A stretch of 64,000 nt of DNA from Rhizobium sp. P32RR-XVIII (GCF_012641395.1 NZ_JABAIH010000014.1:60969-124968); one strand, 5' to 3'. Shown: positions 7,628 through 17,549, counted from the stretch's first letter. The notes: generated from the sequence alone by a model not told the origin. Made by a program: numbers and translations.

Positions 7628-8701
7628 TCAGCGCTCGGCAGTGACGATCTGCTCGTAGAGATCGCTCCATTTCTTGCCCTGGTCGAGCAGGAAGGCGGGG
7701 CTGATAATCTTGATCTTCGTATCCGCCGGCAGCGGAACACGCTTGATATTGGTCGTCGTCACATTGCGCTTGGCAAGCACCTGCTGTCCCTCGCTGATCA
7801 TGTATTCATGGAACAGGATGGCCGCATTGGGATGCGGCGCGTATTTCGAGACGGCAACACCGTTGAGCCGCGCCGGGATCGCTCCGATGGTAAAGAGATC
7901 AAGCGGAGCACCGTCACTCTTTACCTGCTTGGCGGTGAAGTCGAAGACGGTAAAGGCGAGCGGAACTTCGCCGGACGCAGTGAGATTGGTGAGCAGCGTA
8001 TGACCCTTGCGCACCGAAACGCCGTTGGTGGCCATAAGCTTCTTGAAGAAATCGATGCCCTGCTCTTCTGTCGGAAATTCCTGGGCAATGGCGGAGAACC
8101 AATCGTAATCCTCGTATTCGATGGCCAGCTTTCCCTTCCATTGCGGATCGAGGAAGCCATCCCAGGATTTCGGCAGCTGGCTCTTTTGCACTAGGTTTGT
8201 GTTGTAGACGCCGACGACGAGGTTCATGCGCGAGCCGACCCACATATGGTGCGCAGGAACGGCATCGGGCAGGATCTCCGGCAGCGTCGGCGAATTGATC
8301 GGCTCCAGCACGCCTTCGCGGGCCAGGGCTTCCAGCTCGCGGCCGCTGTTTTCGAAGACATCGACGCTGTAGCGGCCGGCCTTGATCTCGGTCAGGCCGC
8401 GCTGAAGGACGTCTTCGGACGAGCCGCGCCATACCTCGACAGGAATGCCGTATTTGGCGGTAAAGGCATCGGTGACGGCCTTCATGTCATCGACCGTGAA
8501 GGAGGTATAGACGGTGAGCGCGCCTTCCTTTTTGGCCCCCGCCGCAAGTTTTTCGAGGCGGTCCGCCCCATCATATTTGGCAATGGCGTCGACCGAGGCC
8601 GATTGCGCGGATGCCGTGGCTGCGAGGCCGACGGCGGCAATCGCCGCAGCGGCGAAGCCAAGCACGGATTTGCGTAAACTGCGATGAATGTTCTGTCGCA
8701 T
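7628..8701 (-). CDS. ABC transporter substrate-binding protein, Fe3+/putrescine-like class
   Basis: This 357-residue exported binding protein starts at ATG 8701 (GGGAGAGAGAT upstream). Its signal peptide ends near ATASAQ, followed by AAGAKKEGALTVYTSF and SSEDVLQRGLTEI, typical of extracellular solute-binding proteins related to iron(III) and 2-aminoethylphosphonate binders. It is the last gene of the hyuA-hyuB run. No permease or ATPase gene lies nearby, so it is an orphan that must use membrane subunits from elsewhere. An organic substrate shared with the hyu enzymes is more likely than iron, but this is inference from context. Confidence 0.83.
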   Translation of the reverse strand: MRQNIHRSLRKSVLGFAAAAIAAVGLAATASAQSASVDAIAKYDGADRLEKLAAGAKKEGALTVYTSFTVDDMKAVTDAFTAKYGIPVEVWRGSSEDVLQRGLTEIKAGRYSVDVFENSGRELEALAREGVLEPINSPTLPEILPDAVPAHHMWVGSRMNLVVGVYNTNLVQKSQLPKSWDGFLDPQWKGKLAIEYEDYDWFSAIAQEFPTEEQGIDFFKKLMATNGVSVRKGHTLLTNLTASGEVPLAFTVFDFTAKQVKSDGAPLDLFTIGAIPARLNGVAVSKYAPHPNAAILFHEYMISEGQQVLAKRNVTTTNIKRVPLPADTKIKIISPAFLLDQGKKWSDLYEQIVTAER

Positions 8702-8877
8702 ATCTCTCTCCCTTTTTATGCGAACAACGTGTCTCTCCCTGGCCGAAGCCACTCGCGCGACACAGGCCGGCGGCGTCGATGAATGAGCGGTGACATGTCT
8801 TGTGATCGGCGGACCGCTCCTCTGCGGCCGGCCTCACATAAGCGCCCGCACATCATGCGCGGGCGCCTGGACCTTTT

Positions 8878-9636
8878 TTACTCTGAACCCGGCATCAAGG
8901 CCGAAACACCGCCGTCGACGAAGAGCGTCGTGCCGTCGATGAAGTCGGAATCCGGTGAGACCAGGAACAGGATGGCACGGGCCAGATCCTCCGGCACGCC
9001 GGGCCGATCGCGCAGGTTCACGACCGGGCGCGTCGGATCGAAGGTGTCCTTGCCGACCGGCGAGCCGATCTTGTTCGGCACCACGCAGTTGACGCGGATC
9101 TTGTGCTTGGCGAGCTGGACGGCAAGCGAGCGGCTGAGATTGGCGACACCCGCCTTCGCCGCTGTATAGGCGATCGCGCGAGGGCGGCCGTAGAAGCCGG
9201 AGGTCGAGCCGATATTGACGATCGCTCCGCCATGTCCCTGGGCGACCATCTGGGTCGCGACATATTTCGACATCAGGAAGGTGCCGGTCAGCGTCACCGC
9301 GATCACCCGATCCCATTCCTCCTTGGTGACGTCGAGAATATGCTTGTTGTCGCTGATGGCGACATTGTTCACCAGGATATCGACCTTGCCGAAGTGGGCA
9401 GTCACGTCGGCCACGAGTTTCGTGACATCGGCTTCCAGGGCAATATTGGCCGTGAAGACTTCTGCCGCGCCACCTTCTTCGCGGATTGCCCTCGCAACGC
9501 CGGATGCGAGATCGCTGTTGACGTCGACAAGCGCCACGGAAGCGCCGCTGGCCGCCAGCAGCTTCACCGTCGCCTCGCCGATATTGCGGCCGGCACCGGT
9601 AACAATGGCAACCTGACCTTCAAGCTTCTTTTCCAA
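8878..9636 (-). CDS. SDR family NAD(P)-dependent oxidoreductase
   Basis: A 252-residue classical SDR. The start is set at TTG 9636 because AAGGAGG lies about 7 bp upstream; an in-frame ATG at 9657 would include the ribosome site. Motifs are TGAGRNIGEA (dinucleotide loop), NNVA, INIG-type strand with GSTSGFYG, catalytic YTAAKAG, and C-terminal IDGTTLFVDGG. It should oxidise or reduce an alcohol/ketone intermediate. It follows the beta-hydroxyacid dehydrogenase gene by 23 bp in the hyu operon. Confidence 0.85.
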   Translation of the reverse strand: MEKKLEGQVAIVTGAGRNIGEATVKLLAASGASVALVDVNSDLASGVARAIREEGGAAEVFTANIALEADVTKLVADVTAHFGKVDILVNNVAISDNKHILDVTKEEWDRVIAVTLTGTFLMSKYVATQMVAQGHGGAIVNIGSTSGFYGRPRAIAYTAAKAGVANLSRSLAVQLAKHKIRVNCVVPNKIGSPVGKDTFDPTRPVVNLRDRPGVPEDLARAILFLVSPDSDFIDGTTLFVDGGVSALMPGSE

Positions 9637-9659
9637 CTCTCGTCCTCCTTGATCCATAC

Positions 9660-10484
9660 TCAGGCGAGCAGGCTCTGCATCTTCTCGCGGTTCATCGTTT
9701 TCATGAGCTGGTCGACAAGACCGTTCAGCGGCAGCGGTAGCTTGGCCGACTGGGCGAGGTCGAGGGCGACATCCAGATCCTTCTCCGCCCATTTGCCAGT
9801 GCTCTTGCCCCAACGCGACAGCGACCAATTGGCGCCGCTGGAATGGCTCAAGGCCGCAACCAGCGTCGGAACATCGGCCCCGAGCGCACGGGCGAGGCTA
9901 AGGGCCTCGTAATTGGCGCAGATGCAGGCCCAGAGCAGCATGTTGTTGGCCGTCTTGGCGATCTGGCCGGTGCCACTCGGGCCGATATGCAGAATGTTGC
10001 GGCCGAAGGCGGAAAGCACCGGCCGGGCCTTGTCCAGCCACTTCGCCTCGCCGCCGACGAAGACGGTGAGCGTGCCGTTGTCGGCCGCTTCCTGACCAAG
10101 CACGACTGGCGTGTCGAGCACCCCGATGTTGCGCTCCGCGGCCTGGCGTTCGAGCTCGCGGCAGGTTTCCGGGGCAATCGAACTGGCGATGCAGATCACG
10201 GATCCAGGCGCCATCGAGGCCAGGAGTCCGCCCGGACCAATGACGTCGACCACCTGCTTGTCGGTCTGCACCATGACGATGACGACATCCGAGCGGCTGC
10301 CGACGGCGGCGATATCACTGCCGACCGTGATGCCGATGTCGGTCGATTTCTTCACCGCGTCGGCAGAGACATCATAGCCGGTGATCGAGAAGTTCTTTTC
10401 CTTCAGGTGCCGGGCCATCTGATAGCCCATGGCGCCGAGGCCGATAACGCCGGCCGTAGGGTTCTTGGTTGCATTCACATCCAT
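9660..10484 (-). CDS. Beta-hydroxyacid dehydrogenase (3-hydroxyisobutyrate dehydrogenase family)
   Basis: About 274 residues. The N-terminal Rossmann fold starts GVIGLGAMGYQMARHL. The family site DTPVVLGQEAADNGTLTVFVGG corresponds to the usual substrate loop, and the catalytic-Lys helix reads GQIAKTANNMLL. ATG 10484 has GGGAGG 10 bp upstream; ATG 10493 is nearly on top of it. It probably oxidises a hydroxyacid formed in the hyu pathway. It lies between hyuB and the SDR gene with very short spacers, indicating cotranscription. Confidence 0.84.
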   Translation of the reverse strand: MDVNATKNPTAGVIGLGAMGYQMARHLKEKNFSITGYDVSADAVKKSTDIGITVGSDIAAVGSRSDVVIVMVQTDKQVVDVIGPGGLLASMAPGSVICIASSIAPETCRELERQAAERNIGVLDTPVVLGQEAADNGTLTVFVGGEAKWLDKARPVLSAFGRNILHIGPSGTGQIAKTANNMLLWACICANYEALSLARALGADVPTLVAALSHSSGANWSLSRWGKSTGKWAEKDLDVALDLAQSAKLPLPLNGLVDQLMKTMNREKMQSLLA

Positions 10485-10502
10485 CTCTGTCATTCCTCCC
10501 AA

Positions 10503-12272
10503 TCAGGCCGAAGCGGCCCGTTTTTCATTCAAGGCTCTGAGTGTTGCCGTCGCCTTCTCGTCGATGGCAAACCCTTCGGTGCCGACGACAATGGCGACGC
10601 CGTAGAATTCACGCGCTCTCTCCGGCGAGACGTAGCCTTCGCGGACGTCGGCAAGCACCATGCCGGCATCCCGCGTCAGCGGGTCGCCGTAGCCGCCGCC
10701 GCCGGGTGTCTCCAGTTCGAAGACATCGCCGGCCATCAGCGGGTAGTCGGCGCAGCGTGTCGGCAATCGCTTCCGGTCCTCGCGGTCCGGATTGACCTGG
10801 ATATCCCCCGTGCGCCCCGGCAATCCGTCGGAATAACCTTCAGCCGGGATGACGTGCTTGGTCGAACGGATCGAGAAGCGCGCATCGGCCAGGTTCAGGT
10901 ATTTCCGCCGGATGCCGAGGCCTCCCCGGAACTTGCCGGCGCCGCCGGAATCCTTGATCAGCTCGAAGGCGATGAGGCGGGTCGGGAATTCGCTCTCGAT
11001 GATCTCGACGGGTGCGATCTTGGCATTGCTCTGGTTGACCGTCGTTCCCGACGCACCGTCGCGGCTTGCCCTTGCCCCGGCGCCGCCGCCGACGATCTCG
11101 TATTGCACATAGCCCTTGCCCGTATTGGTGCTGCGCCCGCCGAGGATGATCGAGCGGCTGCCGCAGCCATCCGCCCGCGAGCGCTCCGGCACGACATGGC
11201 CAAGGGCCGCGAAGATCGCATCGACGACCGCGTGTACCGTCGGGTTATAGGTGTTGACGGGTGCGGGATAGCGCGGGTTGACGACGCTCCCCGGCCGAGC
11301 CGTCACCGCGTAGGATTTCAGGATGCCGCTGGTGATGAAGATGTTCGGGTCGACCAGCGAGATCAAAGCATAGGCGCAGGCCGCTTGCAGAAGCGGCGGA
11401 CGGATATTGGCCGGCCCGCGCGTCTGGTCCGCCGAGCCGCTGAAATCAAAATGCATCGCGTCACCGGTCTTTTCGACGCGCACATGGATGCGGACCGGTT
11501 TCGCAAGCTCGATGCCGTCGTCATCGACGAAGCGCTCGGCTTCGAAGGTGCCGTCCTTCCAGGTTTCGATCACCGCCCGCATACGACGCTCGGCGATATG
11601 GCCGAGCTCGTCGAAGGCAGCGAGGCATTTGTCGAGGCCGAATTTGCCAAACAGCGCCTCCATCCGGCGCTCGCCAAGGCGCGCCGAACCGAGCTGACCG
11701 CGGATATCGCCGAGCACCAAGGCCGGCGTGCGGCTGTTGGCGGCGATGATACGCTCGATGTCTCCCCACGGCTGGAAATTGCGCTGGTAACGCACCGGCG
11801 GCAGTTGGAGTCCTTCGTTGAAGACTTCGCGCGCCTGGCCCGAGCAACTACCCGGCACCGGACCGCCGATATCGCCCTTATGCGCTATGCTCGCGCAGAA
11901 GCCCGAGAGCGTGCCCTCGAAGAAAATCGGCGTGATGACGGCCATATCAGGTGCATGCGGACTGCCGCCCTCATAGGGGTCGTTGATGAGGAAGGCATCG
12001 CCCGGCGCAATGTCGTCGCCGAAGGCGCGCAGCACGGCTGCGGTGCAGGCGGGGAAGGCGCCGAGATGCAACGGCAGCACAACGTGCTGGGCAATGACGG
12101 CGGCATTGGCGTCGAGCAGTGCGCAAGAGGCATCCTGGGATTCGCGGATGATTGTGGAAAAGCCTGTGCGGAACAGTGAGTTCTGCATTTCCAAAACAAT
12201 GCCGCCAAGGCTTGCCCGGATCACCTCCAGCTCGATTGCCGTCGGTTTTGCTGAAAGATCACGCTGCAGCAT
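10503..12272 (-). CDS. Hydantoinase B/oxoprolinase family protein
   Basis: A 589-residue cytoplasmic subunit typical of HyuB, also homologous to subunits of acetone and acetophenone carboxylases. It begins with KPTAIELEVIRASL and contains NDPYEGGSPHAPDMAVITPIF, FDFSGSADQTRGPANI and VGGGAGARA; all are family landmarks. It pairs with HyuA for ATP-dependent hydrolysis or carboxylation of a lactam, hydantoin or ketone. The start at 12272 has GGGAG 6 bp upstream and overlaps the hyuA 3' end by 14 bp, typical of coupled subunits. Substrate cannot be assigned. Confidence 0.9.
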   Translation of the reverse strand: MLQRDLSAKPTAIELEVIRASLGGIVLEMQNSLFRTGFSTIIRESQDASCALLDANAAVIAQHVVLPLHLGAFPACTAAVLRAFGDDIAPGDAFLINDPYEGGSPHAPDMAVITPIFFEGTLSGFCASIAHKGDIGGPVPGSCSGQAREVFNEGLQLPPVRYQRNFQPWGDIERIIAANSRTPALVLGDIRGQLGSARLGERRMEALFGKFGLDKCLAAFDELGHIAERRMRAVIETWKDGTFEAERFVDDDGIELAKPVRIHVRVEKTGDAMHFDFSGSADQTRGPANIRPPLLQAACAYALISLVDPNIFITSGILKSYAVTARPGSVVNPRYPAPVNTYNPTVHAVVDAIFAALGHVVPERSRADGCGSRSIILGGRSTNTGKGYVQYEIVGGGAGARASRDGASGTTVNQSNAKIAPVEIIESEFPTRLIAFELIKDSGGAGKFRGGLGIRRKYLNLADARFSIRSTKHVIPAEGYSDGLPGRTGDIQVNPDREDRKRLPTRCADYPLMAGDVFELETPGGGGYGDPLTRDAGMVLADVREGYVSPERAREFYGVAIVVGTEGFAIDEKATATLRALNEKRAASA

Positions 12273-14331
12273 TCTTGGCTCCCGTAACTACCAGATTCTT
12301 GAATTGATCAACGCGGACCGTCTGCTCCGGCATCACCACGGTCGTGCAATCGAATTGCTCGATCACCGCGGGCCCGTCGAAGGTGATGCCGACATCGAGA
12401 CGCTCGCGCTGATAGACGGCGCATTCGATATCGCGACCATCCATCCGTACCCGCCGGCGGCCGAGGAAGGCATCATCAGCCGTGCCGCCCTGAGGCTGGT
12501 ATTGCTTGGCATTGACAGGCGGCACGAGCCCGACCGCCTTGACGCGGTAAGAGATGATCTCCACGGATTCGCCGGAGGCCTTGTGACCAAACATCAGTTC
12601 ATGCTCGTCGTCGAAGCGCTTCCGCACTTCATCGAGTGCCGCGCGGCTGCCCACATCCTCGACAGCGACGGTCAGCTCGTAACCCTGGCCGGCATAACGC
12701 ATGTCCAGGGCCCGGGTAATGCGGATCTGCGACGGGCCGAAGCCTTCCTCGCTGAGTTCCGCCAGCGCATCCGCCTCCATGTCCGCAAAGATCTCGCTCA
12801 CCGTTTCCGGCGCAACCTTGTCGAGCTGGGCCAGACGGGAGCGGACATAGTCATGGGTGACATCGGACATGATGAGGCCCATGGCCGAGAAGACGCCGGC
12901 ATGCAACGGCACGACGATGCCGGCCATACCGAGATCACGGGCGATGCGGCACGCATGGAGCGGGCCGGCGCCGCCGAACGGCAGCAGCATGAAATCGCGC
13001 AGGTCGTGACCGCGCATGGTGGAAATGGCCTTGATCGCCTCTTCCATCTTCACGTCGATGATCTTGATGATGCCTTCCGCGGCATCGCGGACATCCATGC
13101 CGAGCGGCGTGGCGACGGCGGTTTCCACGGCCTTTTGTGCTTTTGCCGTGTCGAGGCGCATCTGGCCGCCGAGAAAATTATCCTCTGAGAGATAGCCGAG
13201 CAGGAGATTGCAATCGGTGATCGTCGGCTTGGTGCCGCCGCGGCTGTAGCAGGCCGGGCCCGGCACGGCGCCGGCGCTTTCCGGCCCCACCTGCAGCACG
13301 CCGAAGCGATCGACCTCGGCAAGCGTGCCACCGCCGGCGCTGACGGTATTAATGTCCATCATCGGCATGGCGATGTCGCGGCCTTCGACCTTGCCGCGAT
13401 TGCTGATGACGGGCGCGCCGCCCTTGATCAGCGCCACGTCGCAGGATGTGCCGCCCATGTCGAAGGTGACGATGTCGTTCCAGCCGGTGGAACGCGCCAT
13501 GGCGACGCTTGCCGTCACGCCGCCGGCAGGGCCGGAGAGAACCGTCGTGACACCCTTCCTCGCCGTCGTCGCGAAAGTTGCCATGCCGCCATTCGACTGC
13601 ATGATGAATTTCTGCGGCGTATCGACGCCGATCGAGGACAGCTTGTCGGCCAGCCGGGCAATATAGCGTGCCAGGATCGGCTGCAGATAAGCATTGACGA
13701 CGGTCGTGCTCAGCCGGTGATACTCTCGGATCTGGGGCACGATCTCCGACGAGAGTGAAATTTCGCAGTCCGGGAGTTCCTGACGGATGATCTCGCGGAC
13801 ACGCTGCTCGTGTCGCGGCTGAAGGAAGGAGAACAGCAAGCAGACGGCAACCGACTCGATGCCCTCGTAGCGCAGGTCCCTCAATGTCTCGCGCAATGCG
13901 CCCTCGTCGAGATCCTGAAGCACGCTGCCATCGAAAATGACGCGCTCGGAAACCTCGCCGGTCGTAGACGGCAGCACGATCGGCGCGGGCCGCTCATACA
14001 TTACGTCGAAGATGGCAGGACCATGCGGTCTTGCCTGCTCACCGACCTCGTAAATGCCGCGGAAGCCCTTGGTGACGAGCAGTCCTGTCTTGGCGCCCTT
14101 GCCTTCCAAAAGCGCATTGGTGCCCACTGTCGTGCCGTGGCAGAAATAGCTGATCTGCTCGGGTTTAACGCCCTTCTGCAACAGCAGCTCGATACCGGAA
14201 AGGATCGCCCGTGACGGGTCGTCCGGCGTCGAAGGAACCTTCGAAATCGATGTTTCGCCAGTCGCTTCATCCATATAGACGAAGTCGGAAAAGGTACCGC
14301 CCGTATCGACGGTGACCCGATAGCCCCCCAT
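12259..14331 (-). CDS. Hydantoinase A/oxoprolinase family ATPase subunit
   Basis: A 690-residue HyuA-type protein. ATG 14331 is preferred (GAGGAGAAAGCT upstream), giving the standard start GGYRVTVDTGGTFSDF. This is the ASKHA nucleotide-binding loop. Other landmarks are FCHGTTVGTNALLEGKGAKT, GPAGGVTAS, TFDMGGTSCDVALI and FGGAGPLHA. It is the ATP-using partner of HyuB. It is the first gene of a five-gene minus-strand operon and lies 148 bp after two LysR genes on the same strand, which probably control it. Confidence 0.9.
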   Translation of the reverse strand: MGGYRVTVDTGGTFSDFVYMDEATGETSISKVPSTPDDPSRAILSGIELLLQKGVKPEQISYFCHGTTVGTNALLEGKGAKTGLLVTKGFRGIYEVGEQARPHGPAIFDVMYERPAPIVLPSTTGEVSERVIFDGSVLQDLDEGALRETLRDLRYEGIESVAVCLLFSFLQPRHEQRVREIIRQELPDCEISLSSEIVPQIREYHRLSTTVVNAYLQPILARYIARLADKLSSIGVDTPQKFIMQSNGGMATFATTARKGVTTVLSGPAGGVTASVAMARSTGWNDIVTFDMGGTSCDVALIKGGAPVISNRGKVEGRDIAMPMMDINTVSAGGGTLAEVDRFGVLQVGPESAGAVPGPACYSRGGTKPTITDCNLLLGYLSEDNFLGGQMRLDTAKAQKAVETAVATPLGMDVRDAAEGIIKIIDVKMEEAIKAISTMRGHDLRDFMLLPFGGAGPLHACRIARDLGMAGIVVPLHAGVFSAMGLIMSDVTHDYVRSRLAQLDKVAPETVSEIFADMEADALAELSEEGFGPSQIRITRALDMRYAGQGYELTVAVEDVGSRAALDEVRKRFDDEHELMFGHKASGESVEIISYRVKAVGLVPPVNAKQYQPQGGTADDAFLGRRRVRMDGRDIECAVYQRERLDVGITFDGPAVIEQFDCTTVVMPEQTVRVDQFKNLVVTGAKNAAA

Positions 14332-14479
14332 AGCTTTCTCCTCATGAATCAATAACTTGCGAGAGCATCGGCCCGATGCCGCGTCTCGTTTGTTGTTGAG
14401 GAGAAGGTAGTTAGATCGGGTCTTGGTGTCCAAGACCGTTGAAAGCGATGAGCTATTAGTTTTTTGCTATGGCCCTGCC

Positions 14480-15430
14480 CTAGCAATCGGCAAAGCGCGG
14501 ATCGACGATCGTGGCGTAAGGCCGCGAGGCCAGCCAGATATGCTGCACAACCTCCTTAATGAAGGGACCGACTGCACTGTCTTCGAGCGGGGAATGTTCT
14601 TCGTTGCGCCGGATCATGAAAAGCGTGCGGCTGGGGACCGGCCGCTCGATGCGGCGGATGGCGAAGATGCCGCGGCTCACACCATCGGCCACCGTTCCAT
14701 AGGGCAGGAAGCTGGCTCCGCCTTCGGCGATCCGGGCGCGGATGGCAGGAACTGACTGCATGTCGGAGCGGATCAGCGGATCCAGTTGCAGACGTTGCGC
14801 CATCTGCCGGACAAGGGGTACGATGCCCTTCTCGCCGGCGAAGAACAATTCCTCCTGCAGTGCATCGGCAAAGCTGATCGGCCCCTCCCCCTTGCTCTTC
14901 GCGGCCGAGGTAACGAAGAGCAACTCGTCTTCGATCACCGCATCGCGCACGAGGCCGGTGCGACCTTCAACGTCATAAGCGAAAGCGAGATCGAGCTCCG
15001 ACCGTTCCACCGCCGCGATCAGCGCATAGCTGAGCTCCTCGACCAGCTTCACCGGCGTCGAGCCTAGCCGCTGTGATGCGGACAGCAGGATATCGGCGCC
15101 GACAAGACGCATATGGCTTGGTGTCAGACCGATGATGAAAGGCTTCGCTACCGCCTGACCGGCCACGCGCACGTCCTTCAGCGCCTGTTGGAGGAAGCGT
15201 TCCAATTCGTTGTAGCGGTCGTAAAGCAACTCGCCGGCCTTTGTCGGCTCGACGCCGCGCGAGTGCCGCTTGAAGAGACTGACACCGACGGCCAGCTCGA
15301 GATCACGGATCTGCAGGCTGATCGCCGTCTGCGCCAGACCCAAACGATGGGCAGCACCCGAAATGCTGCCCGTCTTGATGACCGTGGCGAAGTAGCGCAG
15401 CTGCCGAAGATTTATGGTCGTATCGTCCAT
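14480..15430 (-). CDS. LysR family transcriptional regulator 1
   Basis: 316 residues with an N-terminal winged helix (LRQLRYFATVIKTGSISGAAHRLGLAQTAISLQIRDLE) and a C-terminal effector domain beginning near residue 95. The PTKAGELLYDR segment marks the end of the linker helix. It resembles the neighbouring LysR at 15446 and is 15 bp downstream of it, so the two are probably a duplicated, cotranscribed pair. Being directly before hyuA, it is the best candidate regulator of the hyu operon. Confidence 0.9.
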   Translation of the reverse strand: MDDTTINLRQLRYFATVIKTGSISGAAHRLGLAQTAISLQIRDLELAVGVSLFKRHSRGVEPTKAGELLYDRYNELERFLQQALKDVRVAGQAVAKPFIIGLTPSHMRLVGADILLSASQRLGSTPVKLVEELSYALIAAVERSELDLAFAYDVEGRTGLVRDAVIEDELLFVTSAAKSKGEGPISFADALQEELFFAGEKGIVPLVRQMAQRLQLDPLIRSDMQSVPAIRARIAEGGASFLPYGTVADGVSRGIFAIRRIERPVPSRTLFMIRRNEEHSPLEDSAVGPFIKEVVQHIWLASRPYATIVDPRFADC

Positions 15431-15445
15431 CTCAATCTAACGAGT

Positions 15446-16459
15446 TCAGCCGTTTCCCGGCGGCGTGTCAAAAGCGGCGCGCTTGCCGATCAAAGCGCCA
15501 TAAGGACCCATCCTCTCGACGAGCAAGCCCACCATCGAACCCAGAAACCCCATCAGCGCCTTTTCGTTGACGAAAGCGGATCGGCCGGCGGCGTTGGTCA
15601 GATACAGCGTCCGCTTGATCGACGGTTCGCGGATAGGACAGGCAACGACCAGGCCCTGGTTTACCTCTTCGGCCATCAGCCCGTAAGGTACCACGCTGGT
15701 AGCTGCGCCGCGCGCGACGAGTGCCTTGATCGCCGGCATGGACTGCACCTGGAAGGCGACGTTCATGTCGATGCCCAAGCGAGCGGCCTCATCATGCATC
15801 AGCCGCCAGACAATGTCGCGCTCACTGACAAGCGCAAGGTCGGTCCGTGCCGCCTCCTTGAAGGTAATAAAGTCTCGCTGCGGCTGCGTCTTGGCACTCG
15901 CGACGAAGAGCAGCTCCTCCTCGGCCACGGACGTCGTCACCAGTTCCTTGCGATGGTCGAGCTCATAGGCCAATGCCAGGTCGAGTTCACGACGCAGGAG
16001 TGCGTCGACGAGCACGAAGCTCAGTTCCTCGACGATGCGGAGCGATATCCTCGGGATTTTCAGCGGCGCAGTTTCGAGCAGGTCCGGCCCGATCAGCGCT
16101 TGGATGCTGGGCGTGATTCCGAGATTGATGGCCTCCCTTTTGCTCTCGCTGCGCGCCATCACCTCGCGGCGCGCTTCCTCCATCGCAGCAAGGATGGATA
16201 GGGCATGCCGATACAGCACCTCGCCTGACTCTGTCAGCGAGATGCCGCGCGAATGCCTCACGAAAAGCTGCACCCCGAGCGATTCCTCAAGCTGGCGGAT
16301 CTGCTGCCCCAGCGCCGTCTGCGCGACGTTCAAACGTTCCGACGCCCGAGTAATGTTCCCGGTTTCAGCGACTTTGACGAAATAGCGAAGCTGCTTGATA
16401 TTGATGGCGCGGCCCTCGACGACGCGGAAGATCAAGCCTATGGATAGTGGAACGGTCAA
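15446..16459 (-). CDS. LysR family transcriptional regulator 2
   Basis: About 337 residues when started at TTG 16459. The conserved part begins INIKQLRYFVKVAETGNITRASERLN and runs to SLTESGEVLYRHA, then a ligand-binding domain. There is no good ATG or ribosome site before the helix-turn-helix, so the true start is uncertain; TTG 16435 is another option. It precedes the second LysR gene and hyuA on the minus strand. Two paralogous LysR proteins in a row suggest heteromeric control or response to two effectors. Confidence 0.85.
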   Translation of the reverse strand: MTVPLSIGLIFRVVEGRAINIKQLRYFVKVAETGNITRASERLNVAQTALGQQIRQLEESLGVQLFVRHSRGISLTESGEVLYRHALSILAAMEEARREVMARSESKREAINLGITPSIQALIGPDLLETAPLKIPRISLRIVEELSFVLVDALLRRELDLALAYELDHRKELVTTSVAEEELLFVASAKTQPQRDFITFKEAARTDLALVSERDIVWRLMHDEAARLGIDMNVAFQVQSMPAIKALVARGAATSVVPYGLMAEEVNQGLVVACPIREPSIKRTLYLTNAAGRSAFVNEKALMGFLGSMVGLLVERMGPYGALIGKRAAFDTPPGNG

Positions 16460-16541
16460 AGCTTGTATAGAGAAGCTTGAGCAAGTCGGGATGCTGCGCC
16501 TTTACCTTTCACCGAAAGCGGATCAGGTGAGTCAGCGAGCA

Positions 16542-17318
16542 TCATCGATCGAACAGGTCCAGCCATTGTTTCTCGCCGATCAGACAGTCAGAACCTGGCT
16601 GGTTGCCAGCAATTCTCTGCACCGTCTCCCGTGGGGTAAGGCCACTGATCTCCAGAACCAGCTTCCGGCGTATGGCAACGGCGAAATCCTCGATCTTGTG
16701 GACCGGCAGCACGAAGGAGCCGGGGCCGCCGATCACGCAATCCGCATAATATTTGTCGAGCCCGCCCGGTGCATCGGCGGGCCTCAGCATTATCGCAAGA
16801 CCGTTGATGACGATGCCTGCTTCCATCGCCTTGTCCCGGACAGGTGAGACCGGATCGCCGGCATTGTTCGGACCGTCCCCCGAAACATCGATCACCTTTC
16901 GCATACCGTCATGGGGACCAGAAGCGATCATCGCTGCGCCTTGACCGATCGCGGCAGAGATCGATGTGCGGCGATACGTGTTGATCGGCCGGGCTTGGAG
17001 CCTGCCGGCGAAATCGAGCGCATCCTGCTCCGTCGCGATCACCTGCCAGTCGATCACGGAATCGGGCACCACATAGCCCGCCCACTCGAAATAGCTGATA
17101 GCGATGCGACCGGTGAGACCGCCCTTCACCGCATCGATGAATTCCTGATGTTTGAGCGCCTCGACATAACCCTCGCGCTGGATGCGAGCTTCCTCATAAT
17201 CCATGGACCGGGACGTATCGACGGCAAGAACCAGTTCCACATCGACATCGCCTCCCCCGGCTTGCGCTAGCGCGGCCGTACCATAGAGGCCCATAAGTAC
17301 CGCGAGTGTTATAAGCAT
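16542..17318 (-). CDS. Exported VWA-like protein, DUF1194 family
   Basis: 258 residues. Residues 1-18 form a signal peptide ending AALAQ. A von Willebrand A-type fold follows with a MIDAS metal site, VLAVDTSRSMDYEEA, and IDVSGDGPNNAG as the second loop. This is the pattern of DUF1194 proteins, found in many rhizobia with unknown function, presumably periplasmic metal-dependent adhesion or assembly factors. It ends 82 bp from the LysR start and does not appear to belong to the catabolic operon. Confidence 0.82.
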   Translation of the reverse strand: MLITLAVLMGLYGTAALAQAGGGDVDVELVLAVDTSRSMDYEEARIQREGYVEALKHQEFIDAVKGGLTGRIAISYFEWAGYVVPDSVIDWQVIATEQDALDFAGRLQARPINTYRRTSISAAIGQGAAMIASGPHDGMRKVIDVSGDGPNNAGDPVSPVRDKAMEAGIVINGLAIMLRPADAPGGLDKYYADCVIGGPGSFVLPVHKIEDFAVAIRRKLVLEISGLTPRETVQRIAGNQPGSDCLIGEKQWLDLFDR

Positions 17319-17549
17319 CGGCCACCCAGACTGCGCTTATCCAAGACGTAGAACTGTAACACAGCCCGATACGGCGGTGACGTTCTGCTGCGGGGGGCCT
17401 TTCAATTTTCAGTGATCACACGCAGGCCACAGAAGGCAGTGCGTGCGGCATGGCAATGTGCGGGACAGGGCAAAACAGGAGGCGCAGCGGGATCGGCTGA
17501 AGCACGGATACGCGGTGATGCCTGAGCTGCGCACTGTTGGAAACACAGC

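Noticed and set aside
7628..8701. Iron uptake role for the Fe3+-class binding protein
   Set aside because: No permease or ATPase and no iron box nearby; context is organic catabolism.
9843..12179. 778-codon plus-strand frame
   Set aside because: Antisense shadow of hyuB and its neighbour, a result of high GC; low-complexity Arg/Asp-rich product.
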